NCBI GenBank assembly: GCA_964518955.1 | Contig: CAZFHS010000029.1 | Coordinates: forward strand, 1 to 64,000 | DNA length: 64,000 nucleotides | Direction: 5' to 3' | Origin: JBDGYW01 sp964518955 | GTDB lineage: Bacteria > Gemmatimonadota > Gemmatimonadetes > Gemmatimonadales > GWC2-71-9 | In this document: positions 7,747 to 16,825 of the stretch, in pieces | Position numbering within the stretch: position 1 is the stretch's first letter | How the letters are laid out: every line of letters starts with the position of its first letter | The notes under the pieces: generated by a model | Database searches by the model: none | What the model was told of the DNA's origin: nothing | What the model saw: the letters and a program-made list of their open reading frames with translations, nothing else | Translations under genes and position numbers: made by a program

Positions 7747-7790
7747 GAAGGCCCACAGGCGAGGTTCCTGTGGGCCTTCTTTGTTTTCCT
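7747..7790 (+). terminator. Intrinsic terminator after the tandem DsrC gene
   Basis: A perfect 12-bp stem GAAGGCCCACAG (7747-7758) and CTGTGGGCCTTC (7768-7779), loop of nine, followed by TTTGTTTTCC. It closes the regulator-tandem DsrC transcript. Confidence 0.93.
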
Positions 7791-7832
7791 TCTTATACCC
7801 AGTGCGGACCAGTTACTACAAGCTACCGATCT

Positions 7833-10727
7833 CTAAGGTATCAGGACCCTTGTACTGTCACTAACCAAATCCAATCCAGTTGTCTTCCCCTTCAATACCG
7901 CAGGCACGCCATCGACCAGCCATACCGGAGGCGGGGCCCCGGTGAGGTAGTGATCGAAGAACTGCTGCATCCGCTGTTGCCAGTCTTTCTGATTTGGGTA
8001 CTGGCGCAGACCGTGAGCCTCACCGTTGTAGTTCAGCATCCAAACGGGCTTTTGCAATCGGCGCAACGCCACGAAATACTCGATCCCCTGGTACCATGGT
8101 ACGGCGCCGTCCTCGTCGTTGTGCAACATGAGTAGTGGCGTATCGACCCTTGGCGCCGAAAAGAGCGGTGAGTTTTCCATGTAGAGAGGAAGTCTATCCC
8201 AGAGCGTACCACCGATTCTGCTCTGGGTCCGCTCGTATTGCATCATCCTGCTCAGACCGGACGCCCACCTTATGCCGCCATAGGCGCTGGTCATGTTCAC
8301 GACTGGGGCGCCGGCTTCGGCAGCCGCGAAAATATCTGTCTTCGTGACGAGGTAAGCTATCTGATAGCCACCCCAGCTGTGCCCCTGCACACCGATCTTC
8401 TCACTATCGATGAAACCCTTAGCCACGACACTCTGCACCCCCGGCACGACATAGTCGAAAGCACTCTCGCCAGGGTAGCCGTCGCGGTAGTGAATGTCCG
8501 GCACAAACACCACATAGCCTCGGCTGACGTAGAAACTGACGCTGACACTCGACCCGCCGCCGAAAGGTCTGCGGAATGAATGCAAACCGTCTGAGTTGGT
8601 CTCATAGAAGTACACCATCATCGGGTACTGTTGGGCCGGATCGAAATTTTCAGGCTTGAACAGAAGGCCGGTAGCTGGACTTCCGTCGGTCGACTGCCAG
8701 TACGTGAGTTCGGCAGTGCCCCATCGGTAGTCGGCCATCTGGGGATTTGCCTCGCTGACTTTTCGCATGTTGCCGAACGAGAGGTCGCTCGTCCAAAGGT
8801 CGGGGAACTCCTGGAAGCTCTGTCGGGTGAACAGGTAAATGTCCGCGTCATCGGCCTTGGCTATGCTAGAACCAAAACGACCGCGCCCAAACGACTGTGC
8901 CATCATCACCAACTGCTCGGGTTCCCGATTGCCGCTCACACGGTCTCTGTAGAAGCCGGCATCTTTGCTCTCTATGTCAAACGCACTGAGCAACAACGGA
9001 TCTGACGCTGGCAAAAACTCCTCATCGGGATCGACACTTGCGTACCGGAACCGAAGATTCTCGCGACGTCCTACACCTTCGGTGATGTTGCGAGGCGCCT
9101 GCCCTCCAGTGGGGTCGACAGCCCATATATCATGCTTGTCGTACAGCAGGAAGTAGCGATCGTCTTCCGTCCAACCCGCAGAGCCATAGGATCCTGGGAT
9201 CATTGGATGGTCGTCAGATTCGTCATACACCGGATGCGGAATCCCGCTGGAGAGGTTGATCGGCTCTCCACCGCTCGTGCTCATGGCGAACCAGGCTTCT
9301 TGGTGACCATCGAACCACGTAAAATAGTTGACGCCCGGCGACAGTTGTGCTCCCCGACCATGGAATTCCTCGAGAAGCATCTCTGCAGTTCCAGTGTTTA
9401 CATCGATTAGATACACATCGCTGTAACCGGGAGAATCCCACGAGATGCGCTGGCGGTACGGCATATTGGTCGCCGCGAGTGCAACGTCGGCATCGCCATT
9501 CGCTCCGATCTCCACGGTCGGAATATCGAGGTTCGCCAGCTGAACCACACGGTTGTCGGCGATGTGTACGACAGCCTGATAGGTCCGGTTGAGTTCACGC
9601 TGCAACTGAACCAACTGGTTCGGTTGGAGAAGGGGGTCGCGCCAGTTCCAAACATCTAGTTCCACCTTCTCCCACTCGGGCGTTTCCTCTTCAGGTTCAG
9701 GTTCCGGACGTGGAGCTGTGCCAAAAAACAGGCGCTCACCGTCATCGGAGAACGAGAGGTCGCCATTGTCGCTAACCCACCAACCCTGAGCTATGCCGCG
9801 CGTGCTTTCGGTTGCCAGTCCGGTTGCGGCGTCACCGCCGACTCGGTAGTGGTACAGCGTGTACGAGGGCTGATCGGCCGAGTAGTCGTCGCGGTTTGAA
9901 AGGAAAGCGACCTGTTCGCCTTCCTCGTCGAGAACCGAAGACTTGTAGTCTCCAACACCTGAAAGCATCGTTGCGGCAGCAGCGTCACCTACGGATACTA
10001 GGAACGCTCCGTCCGCCGTGCTGTCCTTGCTCGACGCGGTGTAAGCCAGACGCCGCCCGTTCTTAGCGAAAGAGTACTCGAGAACTCTTTCGAAGCGATG
10101 CTCGGTTCCGGAGGAAAGCTCCCGCAGCACCAGCATGGTGCCGTCCTCTTTCTCTTTGTCATTATTGCCACTTCCCCTGCCCCGCTGCCCCGACCGCCCA
10201 CGCGAAGGCCTCGCTGCACCACTCTCAGGCTCACCTTCGGTCGAGTCAGCCTCCGTTTGCTCTTCTTCCAACATGTATGCGATCCAGTTTCCCTCGTTCT
10301 CCGGCATCTCGTACGACTTGATGCGGTCGACCTTCGTGACATTCCCGGATGCCAGATTCAGGATTCCAAGCGAATCAGTTGGTTCCGAATCACCTCCGCC
10401 GTTTTCTCCTTCAGCTTCTCGAACGAGCGCCAACTCCGGTTTGATGATGAAGACGACGAACCTACCGTCGTGACTAAAACGCGCCGTCTCGCCTCTTGGA
10501 ACAACGTGATCCACATTCGAGCGCAAATCCCGAACGTGGAGTTCCGCATCGCCCTCTTGCGGATCCAGGGTGAAAAGGACCCACCGACCGTCGTCCGATA
10601 TGCGCTGACCTTGGATGCTGTTCCAACTGTCGTAGACGTCGTGATCGAGTGGGCGCTTCTCTTGCGCCTGCAACGCGGTCGGCGCCAGGAAAGCAACGGC
10701 TATTGCAGACAGTAGAAGTGGTTTCAT
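7833..10727 (-). CDS. Secreted S9-family peptidase, large beta-propeller type
   Basis: A 964-residue exported protein with a signal peptide (MKPLLLSAIAVAFLAP...LQA). A long beta-propeller-like region with WD40-type strands precedes a C-terminal alpha/beta hydrolase domain. The nucleophile is in GHSWGGYQ, the aspartate in LHNDEDGAVPW and the histidine in GEAHGL, the Ser-Asp-His order of peptidase family S9. It resembles dipeptidyl/acylaminoacyl-peptidase-like proteins abundant in bacteria that digest peptides. It is one of three S9 genes in the window and probably serves periplasmic peptide hydrolysis. An acidic, Gly/Arg-rich insertion lies near residues 155-200. Confidence 0.9.
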   Translation of the reverse strand: MKPLLLSAIAVAFLAPTALQAQEKRPLDHDVYDSWNSIQGQRISDDGRWVLFTLDPQEGDAELHVRDLRSNVDHVVPRGETARFSHDGRFVVFIIKPELALVREAEGENGGGDSEPTDSLGILNLASGNVTKVDRIKSYEMPENEGNWIAYMLEEEQTEADSTEGEPESGAARPSRGRSGQRGRGSGNNDKEKEDGTMLVLRELSSGTEHRFERVLEYSFAKNGRRLAYTASSKDSTADGAFLVSVGDAAAATMLSGVGDYKSSVLDEEGEQVAFLSNRDDYSADQPSYTLYHYRVGGDAATGLATESTRGIAQGWWVSDNGDLSFSDDGERLFFGTAPRPEPEPEEETPEWEKVELDVWNWRDPLLQPNQLVQLQRELNRTYQAVVHIADNRVVQLANLDIPTVEIGANGDADVALAATNMPYRQRISWDSPGYSDVYLIDVNTGTAEMLLEEFHGRGAQLSPGVNYFTWFDGHQEAWFAMSTSGGEPINLSSGIPHPVYDESDDHPMIPGSYGSAGWTEDDRYFLLYDKHDIWAVDPTGGQAPRNITEGVGRRENLRFRYASVDPDEEFLPASDPLLLSAFDIESKDAGFYRDRVSGNREPEQLVMMAQSFGRGRFGSSIAKADDADIYLFTRQSFQEFPDLWTSDLSFGNMRKVSEANPQMADYRWGTAELTYWQSTDGSPATGLLFKPENFDPAQQYPMMVYFYETNSDGLHSFRRPFGGGSSVSVSFYVSRGYVVFVPDIHYRDGYPGESAFDYVVPGVQSVVAKGFIDSEKIGVQGHSWGGYQIAYLVTKTDIFAAAEAGAPVVNMTSAYGGIRWASGLSRMMQYERTQSRIGGTLWDRLPLYMENSPLFSAPRVDTPLLMLHNDEDGAVPWYQGIEYFVALRRLQKPVWMLNYNGEAHGLRQYPNQKDWQQRMQQFFDHYLTGAPPPVWLVDGVPAVLKGKTTGLDLVSDSTRVLIP

Positions 10728-10844
10728 GAGGGATTGTCTCCGATCTCGTGGTCCAGTGGCCGGAACGCACCAAACGATGCGTATTCGTCCCAGTAACGAT
10801 CCAAACCTAAGTTACCCAGAAGGCACATTTCAATCGTGCGGTGT

Positions 10845-12947
10845 TCAGTTTCCAGTTGGCACTCCTAATTGCTCGAGTAGGAACGCGAGTTCCATCGCCG
10901 TATTGTCGATCGCTTCACTCATCGGCCGTCCCCTGCCGGCTGCATGGCCGTGCTTTTCACCATACCGGAGGATCACCGGCAACCCTGATGAGGTAGCCGC
11001 CTGCAAACGGGCGGTCATCTTGCGGGCCTGAAGCGGGGGTACTCTCGTATCCAAATCACCGGTCGTGAGCATCACCGCCGGATAGTCGACTCCGTCGGTT
11101 ACAGCCTGATAAGGGGAGTAACGCCGCAAGAACTCGAACTGTTCAGGATCCGATGCATCACCGTACTCGAGTAGCGCCGGCATGTTGTTCGTCTCGGTGA
11201 ATGTATAGAACCTCACCATGTCCAGGTCAGGAAAACCGCAGAAGACCGCACGAAATAATTCCGGTCGTTGCGTGAGCACAGCCCCAACCAGTAGGCCGCC
11301 ATTGCTCCCTCCCCGTATGGCAAGCTTGTCGGAGTTTGTGTATCCGTTTTCGATGAGCCACTCCGCTGCCGCGATGAAGCCGTCGAACACATTCTGTTTG
11401 TTCTCCAACATCCCGTCTCGGTGCCACGACTCCCCGAATTCGTTACCGCCTCGCAATGTCGCTACCGCGTATACGCCACCCTGCTCCAACCACACCGCTG
11501 CCGTCGAGCTGAACCGGGGAGTCATGCTCGACGTGAACCCACCGTACCCGTAAAGCAAAGTTGGAGAATCGCCGGTCAGTTCGATTCCCTTCCTGTGCAC
11601 GACGTACATCGGAGCTCCGACACCGTCCGGTGACGTGAACCAAACCTGCTTCACTTCATAGTCGTCTGAAGCAAACTCGACTTCGGGTTCCTCCGTAACC
11701 TCACGCTCACCCGAGGCGAGATCGACTTCATAATCGGCTTGAGGTTGGATCAAAGAGGTCAGCGTCAAATGAGCCTTGCCTTCGTCCCCACCACTTATGC
11801 TCGCAGAGTGGAATTCGGGCACCGGCATCTCACCCGCCGGCGTGCCATCGCGTTCGAAGACCCTGATCTTGGTGCTGACATTGTGCAAATACGTCACGTA
11901 GTATCTATTGTCGATCGTCGTGTAGGTTTGCAGCACGTCATCGGATTCCGGAATCACCTCTCTCCAGTTCCGCTCCGCCGGACGGCGGGGGTCGACTGCG
12001 ATCACTCGGTAGTTCGGAGCTTCGTAGTCCGTCCGAAGGTAGATCTCTCCGTCAGTGAACCTGGCGCTGAAGTGTGCATTCTTATCCGTCACTATCGGTG
12101 TTAGCCTGCCGGTCCTGCGGTTCTGCCACCAGACCTCGTTACTCGCCCAACCGTGCTGCACTGTGAACATCAGATATCGTTCGTCTTCCACCTGACTCAC
12201 CTGAATGAAGCTGGTTGGCCCGTAGCCCTCCCCAAACAGAACCTCATCGTTGGCCGGGTTTTCTCCTATCGTGTGGAAATACACGCGCGGGCCAGTCTCA
12301 CGGGAGCGGCGAACGTAGTAGAAGCCGGTACCATTACGATTGAATGAAGCAGCATCGTATAGAGCCCACGGATATTCCTCGGCCAGGTCTTCACCACTCT
12401 CCAGATCGCGAATCTTCAGTTCCACCTCGTCAGCACCACCATCCCTGATCGAGTAGATCATCAGTTTGCCGTTTCGTGACAAAGATCTAATGGCGACTCG
12501 AGACGTGTTGTTTTCACTCAGAGGATGCGGGTCGAGTACCAGTTCATATTCTCCCGCAGGATCGATTTCTTCGTCCTCGCCCTCCTCAGGCACGGGTCTT
12601 CTGTAGATCGAGGCCAATTCCTCCCCTGTTCTGCGTAGGGTGAAGTACTCGTAGTCACCCACACGACGGGAAGATCCAACATCATCTGTATCCATCAGTT
12701 CCTGTAGCCTTGCGCGCACGCGTGTACGAAGCGGCGACTCGCCCACTATCTCTTCGCCATATGCGTTTTGCGCTGCTATCCAGATACGGGTTTCCGCAGC
12801 GTCTTGGTCCTCAAGCCACCGATAAGGGTCCTCGAACTCGATGCCGTGTATCGTATCGACCACCAGGACCTCCCGAGTTTCGGGCGGTGGTGGATAGGCG
12901 GAGCAAGCGACAAACAGCAGTGCCGCTGCGGAGTATCTGACTCTCAT
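10845..12947 (-). CDS. Prolyl oligopeptidase, S9A family, lipoprotein-like
   Basis: About 700 residues from the ATG at 12947, which follows GAGGGAACGA; the open frame continues upstream without domain content. The N-terminus LLFVACSAY looks like a lipobox, so it may be anchored to a membrane by Cys. The prolyl oligopeptidase start motif DPYRWLED lies near residue 40, a seven-bladed propeller region follows, then RGGSNGGLLVG with the nucleophile, GDLDTRVPP with the acid and KHGHAAG with the histidine. It cleaves short proline-containing peptides by family knowledge. It is transcribed in the same direction as the neighbouring S9 gene, 117 bp apart. Confidence 0.92.
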   Translation of the reverse strand: MRVRYSAAALLFVACSAYPPPPETREVLVVDTIHGIEFEDPYRWLEDQDAAETRIWIAAQNAYGEEIVGESPLRTRVRARLQELMDTDDVGSSRRVGDYEYFTLRRTGEELASIYRRPVPEEGEDEEIDPAGEYELVLDPHPLSENNTSRVAIRSLSRNGKLMIYSIRDGGADEVELKIRDLESGEDLAEEYPWALYDAASFNRNGTGFYYVRRSRETGPRVYFHTIGENPANDEVLFGEGYGPTSFIQVSQVEDERYLMFTVQHGWASNEVWWQNRRTGRLTPIVTDKNAHFSARFTDGEIYLRTDYEAPNYRVIAVDPRRPAERNWREVIPESDDVLQTYTTIDNRYYVTYLHNVSTKIRVFERDGTPAGEMPVPEFHSASISGGDEGKAHLTLTSLIQPQADYEVDLASGEREVTEEPEVEFASDDYEVKQVWFTSPDGVGAPMYVVHRKGIELTGDSPTLLYGYGGFTSSMTPRFSSTAAVWLEQGGVYAVATLRGGNEFGESWHRDGMLENKQNVFDGFIAAAEWLIENGYTNSDKLAIRGGSNGGLLVGAVLTQRPELFRAVFCGFPDLDMVRFYTFTETNNMPALLEYGDASDPEQFEFLRRYSPYQAVTDGVDYPAVMLTTGDLDTRVPPLQARKMTARLQAATSSGLPVILRYGEKHGHAAGRGRPMSEAIDNTAMELAFLLEQLGVPTGN

Positions 12948-13227
12948 TCGTTCCCTCGTATTATCGCAGTATATGGGGCAAAACCAGGTTCCTGGTTCGG
13001 GAACCAAAGGTATGGCGAGAATAGGCCGACTGCCAGGAGCACCGTGCATGTGATCTCTGGCACCACCAGAATTCGCTTTCCCTGGTAAATTGTCGTGTAG
13101 CAGGCGGTTCCGGCTAACGGATGAGGATTCACCTAGTGGCACTTAACATTTTTGGCCCCTCATCGTCTTACATGCTGGAAGGGCGGAAGAACCGCCTCAG
13201 GGAAGAACTCGAACAAGTGAGAGAAGA

Positions 13228-14019
13228 ATGCGCTCAAGATCTTACCATGTCGGACTTGCAGTTTTCCCAGCGCTGCTCCTGCTGGGCGCGTGTGGCACCG
13301 AACTGGGAGCACCGAGCGAAGAGGATCAGCAGATCAATCTTGACGTGGCGATGTACGCCGCGGACGAGACAGCTGATGACATCGTTTTGATGACGACCGA
13401 CGCCGACGTGACACTGCATCCGAATTTCCACAACCAAACCGGCTGCACTCGAACCGGGCTATTCCGCATTCGCTGCCCGCAGAGGCATTTCGGTGACAAC
13501 GTCAGTTACACTCGGGATGTCACATTTTATGACGAAGATCTCGAACCGATGGAGTTCTTCGATCGCGAACTGACCGAAGCGGTAAACGTCGAGGTGACTT
13601 TCGAGGGTTCGCGGTCCCGAGAAAACGTGGAAATCGAAATCAACCGTCATAGGGACATGACCGTATCCAATCTCTTTGGAATCGAAGACGAACGAGTTTG
13701 GAACGGTACCGGCAGCGCCAACGTGAATCGCACTCGCCACAGCAGCGAGAACGGCGACCGCGTTTACGACATGAGTTCCTCGAGCACCGTGGAAAACGTC
13801 ACATTTGCAGTGCCGCGGTTCGGGACATGGCCGCTCTTGGGCACCATAACCCGCGAGGTCACTGTCGTGGTGGTCGGTGGCCTACAGGACGACCGCACAC
13901 GGACCAGAACAGTGATCATCGAGTTCGACGGAACTCAATTCGCACAAATCACCATCAATGGTGAGACGTTCGAGTTTGATCTGGAGACACGGACCGTGGT
14001 GAGGGACGAGGAGGGGTAG
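13228..14019 (+). CDS. Hypothetical secreted lipoprotein
   Basis: 263 residues with a clear lipoprotein signal: MRSRSYH, hydrophobic VGLAVFPALLLLGAC, lipobox LGAC. The mature part has many beta-strand-like Thr/Val segments and two nearby cysteines in a TGCTRTGLFRIRCP segment. I recognise no family. The gene diverges from the prolyl oligopeptidase across a 280-bp promoter region and ends in its own terminator, so it is probably monocistronic. Cell-envelope localisation follows from the signal; no function is proposed. Confidence 0.7.
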   Translation: MRSRSYHVGLAVFPALLLLGACGTELGAPSEEDQQINLDVAMYAADETADDIVLMTTDADVTLHPNFHNQTGCTRTGLFRIRCPQRHFGDNVSYTRDVTFYDEDLEPMEFFDRELTEAVNVEVTFEGSRSRENVEIEINRHRDMTVSNLFGIEDERVWNGTGSANVNRTRHSSENGDRVYDMSSSSTVENVTFAVPRFGTWPLLGTITREVTVVVVGGLQDDRTRTRTVIIEFDGTQFAQITINGETFEFDLETRTVVRDEEG

Positions 14020-14047
14020 GGTCGCGCTGAGACCGCAGAGTTGCAGA

Positions 14048-14080
14048 GGGGCAGATCGTGTTCGGTCTGTCCCTTTCTTT
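14048..14080 (+). terminator. Intrinsic terminator after the lipoprotein gene
   Basis: GGGGCAGATCG (14048-14058) pairs with CGGTCTGTCCC (14063-14073) with two G-T pairs and a TGTT loop, followed by TTTCTTT. Confidence 0.8.
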
Positions 14081-14119
14081 ATGGTTGCTGAGAGGCAGAG
14101 GAGCAGAGGTGCAGGCAGA

Positions 14120-15274
14120 TCAACGCTCGAATTCAAGCATTTCGGCGATGTTCTGAAAACCGACGATGTCGTAGCGGCGCCAGCCGGCGTCGGCCATTTC
14201 CTGTAGCCTGCCGGAACGGCGTTGTACCTCGATAGTTTCCGCCAAAAGCGCGGCTTCCGTAACGTTCCTCAGGGGGACTGCGACGCCTGCATTCAGCAGA
14301 AATCCCCGGTTGAGCGGCGCAAAGGAACCGTGCGTAGGATCGACCACGTACATAGGCAATCCGATCCCGAGCGCCCAATTTGTTCTTTCGTGCGCCGGCG
14401 CAACGAAGTAGTCGAATTCCGCAAAGAACCTGGCCGTGAGCTGGTTCAGCTCTGAACGTTTCGAGTAGAGACACAGGCGAGTCTGGGATGGTGATTCTGC
14501 GGCATCTCGATCGCGGGCGGTGATTGTCAACCCACACCCGGCCGCGCGGTACGCTGTCATCAGTCTCCGTTCCAACCTCCCTGCTCTCTGTGCAAATACG
14601 ATCGATCTGCCTCCGCCCCGATGTACGGAGAGGGCCGCCGCGGTTATTGTCTCCAAATGCGCGCGTGGCTCCGCACCGGACGAGAAGAAAGCTCCGCACA
14701 ACGGCCCCGACCCTGAAAGTCGTTGCGACCTGCTGTTCATTGCATGCTCAGCAAGCGCTGCGAGTGACGGCTCAATGCACAGTCCGGACACAAAAACCTG
14801 GTCCCTAAAAAAACCAGACTGGACGAACGCGTCAGCGGTTTGAGAAAGAGGCACGAAAATCCTGTGGCCACCTTCGACCATCGACTCCTTAGGTGCAACC
14901 ACCTCTCCGTGTTGGTATATCAGGCGATCTCGCCCTTTCAGCAGCGCCGCGAGAAGGGGATGTGCTACCAGGAGACGGTTATCGGCCGCGGTGAACGACT
15001 GCCTAAGTCCGCGACCGAGCACATCCAAAGACATCGAGCGGCGATTGTAGTCGTTGCCTGCTCGCATCCGCCCGTAGCATGCTGAGACGAGGCCGCCCCG
15101 TCCACCTGCGCGATACAAACCGCGGACCACCGACCACGCCACCCGTGATGCCCCTGCCGACACGGAGAAGACGTCAGCCACGCGGCCAACCGTTCCCTGT
15201 GGGAGACACTCGATGATCCCATCGAGATAATGAGGATGACCTCGACCGATATTGGTGTAGAGGAAGTCGATCAT
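14120..15274 (-). CDS. GT-B fold glycosyltransferase-like protein
   Basis: 384 residues. The N-terminus MIDFLYTNIGRGHPHYLDGI contains the Gly-x-Gly-His start typical of MurG/MGDG-synthase-like glycosyltransferases. The C-terminal half has a donor-site-like stretch (FVAPAHERTNWALGIGLPMYV, residues about 295-315) with conserved alternation of Gly and Pro as in family 28. Sugar donor and acceptor are not predictable. It ends 15 bp before the PBP4 gene on the same strand, so it is probably cotranscribed with the envelope genes 15290-18825. Confidence 0.6.
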   Translation of the reverse strand: MIDFLYTNIGRGHPHYLDGIIECLPQGTVGRVADVFSVSAGASRVAWSVVRGLYRAGGRGGLVSACYGRMRAGNDYNRRSMSLDVLGRGLRQSFTAADNRLLVAHPLLAALLKGRDRLIYQHGEVVAPKESMVEGGHRIFVPLSQTADAFVQSGFFRDQVFVSGLCIEPSLAALAEHAMNSRSQRLSGSGPLCGAFFSSGAEPRAHLETITAAALSVHRGGGRSIVFAQRAGRLERRLMTAYRAAGCGLTITARDRDAAESPSQTRLCLYSKRSELNQLTARFFAEFDYFVAPAHERTNWALGIGLPMYVVDPTHGSFAPLNRGFLLNAGVAVPLRNVTEAALLAETIEVQRRSGRLQEMADAGWRRYDIVGFQNIAEMLEFER

Positions 15275-15289
15275 CGATCTGGGACTTGC

Positions 15290-16825
15290 CTACCTCTTGA
15301 AATGCACCAACCTCTCTACAAGCAGATCCTGCACGTACTCCACCGGCCGAGTTGGTGTATCGAAGTTGTTCGTGAGTATGCTGAATGCCATCAGCTCTTC
15401 GTCAGCAGTGGTGACATAACCTGATAGCGCCCGGGCATTGGAGATGAAACCAGTCTTGGCCCTGACATTTCCGGCAGCGGCGGTGCCCCTCATGCGCCCT
15501 CGCAGAGTGCCGTCGACACCGGCAATGGGAAGAGCGTTGTAGAAGATGTCGAAGTCGGATCGCAAAGCAACGGCCCGTAGAATGCGGACCACAGCCTCAG
15601 GGGCCAGGTAGTTGTATCGCGACAGGCCCGATCCATCATAGTACACGTATGAATCGTCAGGAATGCCCCAACCTGTGAGCGTACCTTCAGCCATACGGCG
15701 GCCAGTTCTCACGCTGCCTGTATCGGTTGCGGCGGCCCCGACATACCGCATCAGCATTTCACCAATCTGATTCTGACTCTCCTTGAGGAAGGGCACGAGG
15801 ATCTCACCGAGAGGAGGGGACTCGTGCACGAAGATGACAACTGGTGAACCGCACTCGCCATCGTATTCATCCAGATCTACCGACTCGCCAGATACGGTAA
15901 TTCCCTCGCCTTCGAGTGTTTCCCGAAGGACCGCAATGAAATAGGCGGTAGGATCGTGCGGCGGCACATGTCTCGTGACAGAATTGGTGCCTGTCCAAAT
16001 CCGTCCACCCACTTCGGCCTCGGTCGAGAAGGGTCTACGCGCTGCCCACACCCCAACACCGGTACTGTCTGCTGTTGTCATGGCCATGTTTTCGAGGTCG
16101 AGGAACTCGGTCTCAGGCTCAACGGTAACCACGGCACGTTGTCCCGGTGAATCGCCCGGCGCGACCCGCAGCCGCACCGCACCGTCGTTGAGTAATAGAG
16201 CGCCGATCTCCGCAGAATACGCTGCACCCAGGTTGTCCCACGCCCAACCTGGTCCGACATGCGTGTCATCAAAGAGATCGTCGTCACCAATTACGTTACC
16301 GGCAATCCGGCTTATTCCAAAAGCCTCGAGCGTGTCGGCCCAGGCGCGAAATGCCCCGGCGGGATCGCCGTCGTAGAAGCGGCTCGATATGGCTGGGTCG
16401 CCTCCGCCGACGACAAGTAGATCTCCATTCAGCACACCCCGGACGGTGTCGATCGAGCCACAAGCGGCAACCTGGGTCTTGAACCGGAAGTCCGCACCCA
16501 ATCTCGAAAGCGCCACAGAGCTCGTCACGAGTTTCACATTGGATGCTGGCATGAACAGCTTGCGCGCGTTCAAGCGATAAAGAATTTCGCCTGTCTCCAC
16601 AGACTGTACCATCACGCCCCAATGAGCATTGGCAAATGCCGGATCGGCCAATATCTCGTCGAACTCGGCGCGGAGTCTATCCTGCGGCTCGAGCGCAACT
16701 GGAGACACAATCGGCTGCAGTGGCACCGGTTCAACCGGGGCACTGCGTGCCGGCAGGCACGCAAGGGCGGCAATCGCTATAGTGCTGAGAGCGAACTGCC
16801 GGTGAAGCCAAATGCGCTCGATCAT
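15290..16825 (-). CDS. dacB: D-alanyl-D-alanine carboxypeptidase/endopeptidase, PBP4 (S13)
   Basis: About 511 residues from the ATG at 16825, which gives a signal peptide (MIERIWLHRQF, then a hydrophobic ALSTIAIAALACL). The three penicillin-binding motifs are present in order: SNVK (SxxK) in MPASNVKLVTS, SQN (SxN) in KESQNQIGE and KTG in AKTGFISN. DGSGLSRYN also matches PBP4. It trims or cleaves peptidoglycan cross-links in the periplasm. Its start overlaps the stop of the upstream membrane protein (ATGA), so the two are translationally coupled. Confidence 0.93.
   Translation of the reverse strand: MIERIWLHRQFALSTIAIAALACLPARSAPVEPVPLQPIVSPVALEPQDRLRAEFDEILADPAFANAHWGVMVQSVETGEILYRLNARKLFMPASNVKLVTSSVALSRLGADFRFKTQVAACGSIDTVRGVLNGDLLVVGGGDPAISSRFYDGDPAGAFRAWADTLEAFGISRIAGNVIGDDDLFDDTHVGPGWAWDNLGAAYSAEIGALLLNDGAVRLRVAPGDSPGQRAVVTVEPETEFLDLENMAMTTADSTGVGVWAARRPFSTEAEVGGRIWTGTNSVTRHVPPHDPTAYFIAVLRETLEGEGITVSGESVDLDEYDGECGSPVVIFVHESPPLGEILVPFLKESQNQIGEMLMRYVGAAATDTGSVRTGRRMAEGTLTGWGIPDDSYVYYDGSGLSRYNYLAPEAVVRILRAVALRSDFDIFYNALPIAGVDGTLRGRMRGTAAAGNVRAKTGFISNARALSGYVTTADEELMAFSILTNNFDTPTRPVEYVQDLLVERLVHFKR

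Noticed and set aside
13143..13227. Upstream extension of the lipoprotein gene region as a separate small gene (13121-13390)
   Set aside because: It overlaps the lipoprotein start in another frame and shows no conserved features.
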